Below are positions 58,950 to 64,000 of a stretch of DNA of 64,000 nucleotides, piece by piece. The notes below the pieces were generated by a model. It was not told where the DNA came from. It searched no databases and saw nothing but the letters and a program-made list of their open reading frames with translations. The DNA is from Sinorhizobium chiapasense. GTDB lineage: Bacteria > Pseudomonadota > Alphaproteobacteria > Rhizobiales > Rhizobiaceae. Every line of letters begins with the position of its first letter. Position 1 is the stretch's first letter. A program made the position numbers and the translations under genes. The stretch lies in contig NZ_CP133151.1 in the NCBI RefSeq assembly GCF_036488675.1, positions 310,001 through 374,000 of the forward strand. The letters are read 5' to 3'.

Positions 58950-59256
58950 ATGCCGATTCTCTCGATTCGGTGCGATGACCTTCAACCCTTCAACGATCCG
59001 ATCGCGGCTTTCGCCAATTGCCGGACGTTTGTCAGGCCCGATGCTCGGGCAGGCACTTTACATGTCCGCCTTCATCGCCATCCGCTTCAACCCACCACTC
59101 CAGGATAAATACGATAGCCTGCGCCGCGCCGGCAAACATGCCAAAGTCGCCATCGCTGTCAGTCTGCCGAAGCTCCTGGTCCTGGCCAATGCCTTCATCA
59201 GAGATCAGCGCAAAATGGACCCTAAACCGCGCGGGTACCATGTGGCTCGCAAATGA
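58950..59256 (+). pseudogene. IS110-family transposase C-terminal remnant
   Basis: The frame ALYMSAFIAIRFNPPLQDKY...LRRAGKHAKVAIAVSLPKLLVLANAFIRDQRK is the classic C-terminus of IS110/IS111-type transposases. The catalytic DEDD domain and the serine region are missing. Confidence 0.8.
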
Positions 59257-59295
59257 ACGCATTCCCGCGAATAGAATTTCTTTGGCGGAACGCAC

Positions 59296-61185
59296 CTACG
59301 CGAAGTGCTCCCTAAGGAATATTTCCAGGTTGCACAGCATCCAAACCTGCTTCCCAAAATCATCCGAGATCGGCCGGTTGGCGCCCAGCCATGATCTCAA
59401 CCGGGACCCGTCAAGATACGAGACAATGGCGGAATTGCTGTCTAGCAGCAAGCGCCGAAAGGGAGCCGAGGCCGTACCGGCTGCCCATTGACCCAACGGT
59501 ACTGGAAACCCTAGCTTCCTGCGTTTCAAAATAGCTGCCGGAAGAACATGTCCGTACGCTTCACGAAGCGCGACTTTCGACGTATCGGCTCGTTCAGAGA
59601 ACAGAGAGATAGGCTGGACTGCCGCGGAAAGAAAAGCTGCCGTGCTATTCCACTTCAATCTCGCTCTTGCCGGCATGTTCAGAGCAACGGACGTTAGCGC
59701 GTGGTCCACAAACGGTACTCGAGCCTCAAGCCCGACCGCCATTGTCGTGTTGTCTACCATTTCGAGCAGCGCCGGCAGGTGCGATCGGACAAAAAAATGC
59801 GAAACTCGGTCGAAAACGGTCCCGCCGCACTCGTTCCACAGTAAACCGAAATGCTCCCTAAGTGCTGCATCACCATCCAAGTCGCCCAACCATTGGGCCG
59901 TCGCCAGCTGTTCTTTGAGCGGAAGCGGAAAATAGGAGTATCGCTCGAGGAACAGGTCAAGCGCCGAGACCCCACGTTGCGGCAGCCCCAGCGAACCGCG
60001 TATGAAACGCTGGAGACGAGGCGGTAGATGGCGAATGATCTGGCTTCTCTGGTGATCAAATGGGAGCCTGAAAATCTTTCCGTAACCAGCGAAGAGTTCA
60101 TCGGCTCCCTCGCCAGTCAGAACGACCTTGTGATCCTCGGCGACCGATCGCGCCAGGTGATACATGGCGACTTCGTTGTGCATTCCCATCGGATGCGAAC
60201 GCAGCATCACAATTTTTTTGACGAGATCGACCGAGGGATCGGGAGGAATAGCGACAATTCGATGCGGCAAACGGAATGTCTCGGCAACCAGCGAGGCGTA
60301 TGGAGCCTCATCGTAGTCCCTGCCGCGCACCGATCCCGTGAAGCAGACCACGCCAGGGGAAGCCTGCTTCGCGACCTCATAGGCTAGAATGCTCGAATCC
60401 AGCCCGCCCGATAGAAGCATCGCAACTGGGGCGTCGGCCACTAGCTGCCGCTCAACTGCCGAGCTAATAAGTGACGTCAGCTCACGTGAGTCAACTGGCG
60501 CAGGGTTGCGGTCCCATGTCCACCATCGTCGCACGGTCACGCGGCCACCACTGATGACGGCTAGGCATCCAGGTTCGAGCTTCTTTATGCCGCTGAATAG
60601 CGTCTTCTGTCCGAGGGCTGCTCGGCACGAAAGAAAGCTCGACACGCCAATAGGATCCGGGCGCCTCGGACAACTCGGCCATTGCAACAGCGCGGATGGC
60701 TGAGAGGCAAAGGCGACGCCGTCTGAAAGATCCGCAAAATAAAGTGGCTTAATGCCGACGCGATCACGAACGAGAATCGTCATCCGGTTCCTCGGGTCAT
60801 ACAAACCAAAGGCGAACATCCCGTCTAAACGATTCAGACCATTGAGCTCCCACTCGATGTAGGCCCTAACCAAAACCTCCGTGTCGGATTTGGTCCGAAA
60901 CCGATGACCCAGCTGACATAGTTGCTTGCGCAGTTCCCGATAATTAAAGATCTCGCCGTTGTAGGTAACCGTCACACCAGTTGCCTCGTCGCTGAACGGT
61001 TGATCGGATTGAGGTCCGAGATCGATGATCGAAAGACGAGCGTGCGCAAATGCGAAGCCACGACCTATTTGCACGTTGAGCGCATCCGGACCGCGATGTG
61101 AGAGCCTGCGAATACACCCCAAGACCGAGCGCTGATCGTAGTTCTCTTGTCCGGTTGCGCCGACGATTCCAAAAATTCCACAAAT
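59296..61185 (-). CDS. Glutamine-dependent asparagine synthetase-like amidotransferase
   Basis: A 629-residue AsnB-type enzyme: an N-terminal class II glutaminase (ICGIFGIVGATGQENYD, LSHRGPDAL, YNGEIFN) and a C-terminal ATP-pyrophosphatase with SGGLDSS near residue 259. The open frame beginning at 61122 lacks the catalytic Cys2. Reading on upstream restores CGIFGIVG without a stop, but the codon before that Cys is ATT, with GGGAGA six bases away. Translation may therefore start at an AUU codon. It follows the paralogous methyltransferase gene by 35 bp, forming one operon. Homologues often amidate carboxylates in special metabolites rather than making asparagine. Confidence 0.85.
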   Translation of the reverse strand: MCGIFGIVGATGQENYDQRSVLGCIRRLSHRGPDALNVQIGRGFAFAHARLSIIDLGPQSDQPFSDEATGVTVTYNGEIFNYRELRKQLCQLGHRFRTKSDTEVLVRAYIEWELNGLNRLDGMFAFGLYDPRNRMTILVRDRVGIKPLYFADLSDGVAFASQPSALLQWPSCPRRPDPIGVSSFLSCRAALGQKTLFSGIKKLEPGCLAVISGGRVTVRRWWTWDRNPAPVDSRELTSLISSAVERQLVADAPVAMLLSGGLDSSILAYEVAKQASPGVVCFTGSVRGRDYDEAPYASLVAETFRLPHRIVAIPPDPSVDLVKKIVMLRSHPMGMHNEVAMYHLARSVAEDHKVVLTGEGADELFAGYGKIFRLPFDHQRSQIIRHLPPRLQRFIRGSLGLPQRGVSALDLFLERYSYFPLPLKEQLATAQWLGDLDGDAALREHFGLLWNECGGTVFDRVSHFFVRSHLPALLEMVDNTTMAVGLEARVPFVDHALTSVALNMPARARLKWNSTAAFLSAAVQPISLFSERADTSKVALREAYGHVLPAAILKRRKLGFPVPLGQWAAGTASAPFRRLLLDSNSAIVSYLDGSRLRSWLGANRPISDDFGKQVWMLCNLEIFLREHFA

Positions 61186-61220
61186 GGTAGTCTCCCGCGG
61201 CTTTGTACGTTGAAGAATGC

Positions 61221-62147
61221 TTAGCGTGGGGACGGGGCTCCGACGCTCCGTCGCGCGATCATTTGCACATAACCGTCACCAAACCAGAATCTCGCGACAG
61301 GATGCTCATACTGGAGATACATCGGGGCAAAAAACCGCCGCAGGTTCTCGAAGCCCTTTGTGTAGCGCGAAATCCGGCGAGGTTCGACGAACCCCTCGGT
61401 CAGGAACCACTCCTGGACTTGTGTCTCCGTGAAGTCAAAGCTGTGGTAAGTTGGCGCCTGTAGCCGATCCTTTATTGTTAAAAGCAGGTCTTTATCGAAG
61501 AGGCTTCGAATGAAACTTTCTTCACCTGGGATGAGTTCCGCCTCTGTGGCGTTCTTGACGCTGAAAAGCCAATCCAACCCTGCTTCGACCGACTCGATGG
61601 ACATGTCATCAATAATGCTGCGAAACTCTTGATTCTGTGCGTAAACTTCCCGCAGCCGGTTTATGCATTGATACAGCGCACCGCTACCGGTCGCCATAAT
61701 AGTCAGGAATAAGCACCCGCCGGGCTTGGTGACGCGAGCCAGTTCGGCGAACCCGCGTCGCGGGTCTTCGGTATGGTGGAGAACGCCCGCACAGTGTACC
61801 AGGTCAAAAGTTCCTGTCTCGAAGGGCAAGTCCAGCACGCTACCGCCGACTAGTCTGGATCGATCTCCAAACTTTACCAATCTAGCTGTCGCGCATGGAA
61901 GCCATTCCTCCCCAAGCTCAAGCGACGTGACTCGTTTTGCTCCGTGCGACAGAAACGCATACGAGGCGTTCGCGTTCGAACCACAGCCGGCGTCGAGGAT
62001 TGACATATCCCGAAACGCGCCTGCTGGAAGCCCAAAGTATTCTTCGGTGATCAATGTCGTTAGTCGGTGGAAGATGTGCTCGTCACAATCCTGCAGCCGG
62101 TGATGTGCATCAAAGACCTTGCGAGTGGCGGCTTCGAAAGCATTCAT
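61221..62147 (-). CDS. SAM-dependent methyltransferase, paralogue B
   Basis: A 308-residue class I methyltransferase starting MNAFEAATRKVFDAHH, with AGGAGGTAA upstream. Motif I is SILDAGCGSNANASYAF near residue 48, then TSLELGEEW and FDLVHCAGVLHHTEDPRRG. It is colinear with the protein at 56867-57775; the two must come from a duplication. It leads an operon with the asparagine-synthetase-like gene behind a sigma-54 promoter near 62.5 kb. Confidence 0.88.
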   Translation of the reverse strand: MNAFEAATRKVFDAHHRLQDCDEHIFHRLTTLITEEYFGLPAGAFRDMSILDAGCGSNANASYAFLSHGAKRVTSLELGEEWLPCATARLVKFGDRSRLVGGSVLDLPFETGTFDLVHCAGVLHHTEDPRRGFAELARVTKPGGCLFLTIMATGSGALYQCINRLREVYAQNQEFRSIIDDMSIESVEAGLDWLFSVKNATEAELIPGEESFIRSLFDKDLLLTIKDRLQAPTYHSFDFTETQVQEWFLTEGFVEPRRISRYTKGFENLRRFFAPMYLQYEHPVARFWFGDGYVQMIARRSVGAPSPR

Positions 62148-62499
62148 GGTCGTTACCTCCTGTTTAGTACTGGTTGCATTTTGAGCGCATCTATTTGTTC
62201 TCATTCAAAGCTGTCGCGGTATCAGACGAGGGAGAACGCTTGAATGAAAGTGACGCGCCGAGCCAGTAGGATACAACCAGACATCATTAGCGCCGTTCGC
62301 TTCACCCAAACATGAGAACGTCGATTGGAAGGCTCCAGATCAGGCTAAGATGCTGGCTAGAACATCTTCACCGATGGGTGCTTGCTCGCGCGCGCGCTCC
62401 AAGCGGAATGCGGTGAAGCGTTCTTCGCTGTGCCATCGCGCACCGCTCTGCGAACCATTCGCAGATTTGCCCTTGCCGTCCGCCATGACTAACTCATTG

Positions 62500-62517
62500 A
62501 AGCAAGTTGCATGCCGT
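62500..62517 (-). promoter_or_regulatory. Sigma-54 promoter of the methyltransferase-AsnB operon
   Basis: The minus strand reads ACGGCATGCAACTTGCTT, a GG-N10-GC element almost identical to that of the P450 operon (ACGGCACGCAACTTGCTT). The leader to the gene is about 350 nt. Confidence 0.78.
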
Positions 62518-62598
62518 ATTTGCGCGCCGCTTGCGCTGCACTACCTGTCCGTAGCGTCGGCGCGGACCTGGCGCCCTTGGTCGGGTTTCCGACATTCT

Positions 62599-62614
62599 TG
62601 TCCAGCTTTAGGCA
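62599..62614. promoter_or_regulatory. Degenerate NifA activator site
   Basis: TGT-N10-GCA (TGTCCAGCTTTAGGCA) stands at the same place as the perfect site of the P450 operon, with similar flanks (GGTCGGGTTTCCGACATTCT against GGTCCGGTTTGCGACATACT). One base differs from the NifA consensus. Confidence 0.55.
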
Positions 62615-63036
62615 CAAAAAGGTTTGCCGATAGAGCACACACAGGGAGGTCTCAAGCATCAAAACACCGCGAATCGAGCGGGATTCGGTTCTCACCGCGA
62701 ATGGACCGATAGGCGGCTTGCTGAACCGCTGGGTAGTGGCACCGATCCTAATCGAGATATGCTCAAGTGTAGCCACACAAGCGCGCAACGTCAGTGCCGC
62801 GAGAAGAGTGTCTCCGCAGATCGCCGTAACTGCACACGCCCGAACACCGCGCGGACAAAGACTTCCCCCAGGTGCAGTGCTTGGCGGCGGTACGCTCGTT
62901 GGTGCAGCAGCTCGGCTTCCGACGGAGGCTTTTCTCGATGACGAGCCGTTGACCAGTCTCCCGGGAACTCCGTGAAGTCGTAGGTCAACGCGAGGCTGCT
63001 CCGGACAAGAGCAGTGTGCTTGCTGCTTTCAATAAA
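62615..63036. other. Spacer between the methyltransferase promoter and the peroxiredoxin promoter
   Basis: No convincing gene on either strand and no clear NifA site for the rightward promoter. Confidence 0.4.
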
Positions 63037-63054
63037 ATGGCATGGCACTTGCAG
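63037..63054 (+). promoter_or_regulatory. Sigma-54 promoter of the peroxiredoxin gene
   Basis: ATGGCATGGCACTTGCAGG: GG at 63039-63040, ten bases, then GC at 63051-63052, with TTGC at -12. It lies about 85 bp before the gene start. Confidence 0.78.
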
Positions 63055-63138
63055 GACATGCATGTCGGTCGAGGGTCTGCACGCATCAGGCGCAATGGAG
63101 AGCCATGCGTCCGTTTTTCTACTAGAGGAGCAATATTG

Positions 63139-63678
63139 ATGACTGTGAAAAAGAAGGTTCCCTTCGTCACCTTTCGCACGCGTGTTCGCGATGATTCTAT
63201 CGCAGGGCCAAACCCATACCGGTGGGAAGACAAGACATCCGACGACTATTTCAAGGGCAAGCGCGTTATCCTGTTCTCGCTGCCAGGCGCCTTCACCCCG
63301 ACCTGCTCCACTTATCAACTGCCCGATTTCGAGGATCTTTACACCGAGTTCCAGAAGGAGCGCATTGATGAAATCTACTGTCTCTCCGTCAACGATGCAT
63401 TCGTGATGAACGCCTGGAGCAGGGCCCAGGGGCTCAAAAAGGTCAAGCTCATTCCCGACGGCTCGGGAGAATTCACGCGCAAGATGGGCATGCTGGTCGA
63501 CAAGGACAATCTCGGATTCGGAATGCGCTCCTGGCGCTACGCTGCCGTCATCAATGACGGCGTGGTCGAGCAGTGGTTCGAGGAGGACGGTTTCTCCGAC
63601 AACTGCGAAGCCGATCCCTATGGCATTTCTTCTCCGCAGAACATTCTTGAAAGGCTAAAGGCCCCGGCCGCCGCATGA
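63139..63678 (+). CDS. Peroxiredoxin (PRX5-like)
   Basis: A 179-residue thiol peroxidase. The peroxidatic cysteine is in LPGAFTPTCSTYQLP near residue 56 (T-x-x-C). The supporting Arg/Trp region is GFGMRSWRYAAVINDG, and LSVNDAFVMNAW is typical of the Prx5 group. It resembles the peroxiredoxin found beside rpoN on NGR234-type plasmids (from memory, y4vD). AGAGGAG precedes the start. It probably protects the nitrogen-fixing cell from peroxide and is followed after 74 bp by rpoN. Confidence 0.92.
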   Translation: MTVKKKVPFVTFRTRVRDDSIAGPNPYRWEDKTSDDYFKGKRVILFSLPGAFTPTCSTYQLPDFEDLYTEFQKERIDEIYCLSVNDAFVMNAWSRAQGLKKVKLIPDGSGEFTRKMGMLVDKDNLGFGMRSWRYAAVINDGVVEQWFEEDGFSDNCEADPYGISSPQNILERLKAPAAA

Positions 63679-63752
63679 CCTAAAAGAGCCGCCGTCTCGC
63701 AGCTACCATTACGCACCGCGCAGTGCGTCGCTCGACAGGAGTTTCGCTCTAC

Positions 63753-64000
63753 ATGGAGTCCGTTGTAAGCCTTCTTCAACGCCAGCAGCAATCGCTGGTT
63801 ATGACGCCGCAACTCATCGCGTCGATACGCTTGTTGCAACTGGCGCATGCCGAACTGCATCAGTTCGTCGAGCAGGAAATAGAGAAGAACCCGTTCCTCG
63901 AGTTGGCGTCAGACGACAGTGCGGCGTCTGTCGATCTATCGCCGGTCTCGGAGCGAGACCAGAACATCGGCGCGCGCGAAAACGATGGTGATGGGGCAAT
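63753..64000 (+). CDS. rpoN: RNA polymerase sigma-54 factor RpoN (N-terminal part, cut by window edge)
   Basis: The 82 visible codons encode region I of sigma-54: MESVVSLLQRQQQSLVMTPQ, then LIASIRLLQLAHAELHQFVE and EIEKNPFLEL, followed by an acidic linker. Region I interacts with the activator (here NifA) and holds the polymerase closed. It lies downstream of the peroxiredoxin gene and probably shares its sigma-54 promoter, giving positive feedback during nitrogen fixation. The DNA-binding RpoN box lies outside the window. Confidence 0.93.
   Translation, partial: MESVVSLLQRQQQSLVMTPQLIASIRLLQLAHAELHQFVEQEIEKNPFLELASDDSAASVDLSPVSERDQNIGARENDGDGA

Overview
The window looks like part of a rhizobial symbiotic plasmid, most likely from Sinorhizobium/Ensifer of the S. 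fredii NGR234 type. The evidence is nifHDKE, a nodD gene with a nod-box-like element, groESL, the start of a symbiotic rpoN, a CYP127A-like P450 operon resembling the y4v genes of NGR234 (recognised from memory), and repeated nifH-type promoters (TGT-N10-ACA plus a GG-N10-GC/GA sigma-54 element). IS and gene debris is frequent, as expected for such a replicon. No tRNA, rRNA or CRISPR array was seen.

Layout. 1-10.5 kb: nifE (cut by the window edge), nifK, nifD and nifH, all leftward, followed by genes each behind its own sigma-54 promoter: a small protein with a flavin reductase, a di-heme peroxidase whose first codons come from a duplicated nifH, and an amidohydrolase. 10.6-17.2 kb: small housekeeping or hypothetical genes of chromosomal flavour (SRAP/YedK with a secreted nuclease, Tat-exported carbonic anhydrase, HicB with a ruined HicA, several short unknowns). 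17.6-26.6 kb: groEL/groES with a CIRCE element, nodD with an outward-facing nod-box-like sequence, then a leftward operon P450 - 3Fe-4S ferredoxin - NTF2-like - double SDR - LLM monooxygenase behind a NifA/RpoN promoter. 27.3-30.7 kb: an RTX secreted protein, a TauE/SafE permease, an integrase scrap and a GntR regulator.

31-62 kb is the most interesting part. A rightward phosphonate-making operon encodes PEP mutase (EDKxxxKxNS motif), a class I/II aminotransferase and a LicC/PntC-like cytidylyltransferase, and ends in a frameshifted stub of a CDP-alcohol phosphatidyltransferase. An intact copy of that last family lies 24 kb away behind its own NifA/RpoN promoter, followed by a methyltransferase. 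A paralogous methyltransferase leads an asparagine-synthetase-like gene behind another sigma-54 promoter, and a third methyltransferase (34.5 kb) has one as well. Between these lies a complete set of C-P lyase core genes (phnGHIJKLM) with phnF, a 2H phosphoesterase (DUF1045), a broken phnN, an alkaline-phosphatase-superfamily hydrolase and an oligopeptide-type ABC importer instead of PhnCDE. Two near-identical palindromes, one upstream of phnG and one upstream of the importer, look like PhnF operators. An IS66 element with an 8-bp target duplication sits at the end of the phn operon.

Taken together, genes able to make a phosphonate, several of them probably expressed in nitrogen-fixing bacteroids, sit next to genes able to import and break down phosphonates. 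The arrangement resembles rhizopine mos/moc loci, and I propose it as a phosphonate-based equivalent. This is inference: the product and the imported substrate are unknown. The window ends with a peroxiredoxin gene behind a sigma-54 promoter and the 5' end of rpoN.
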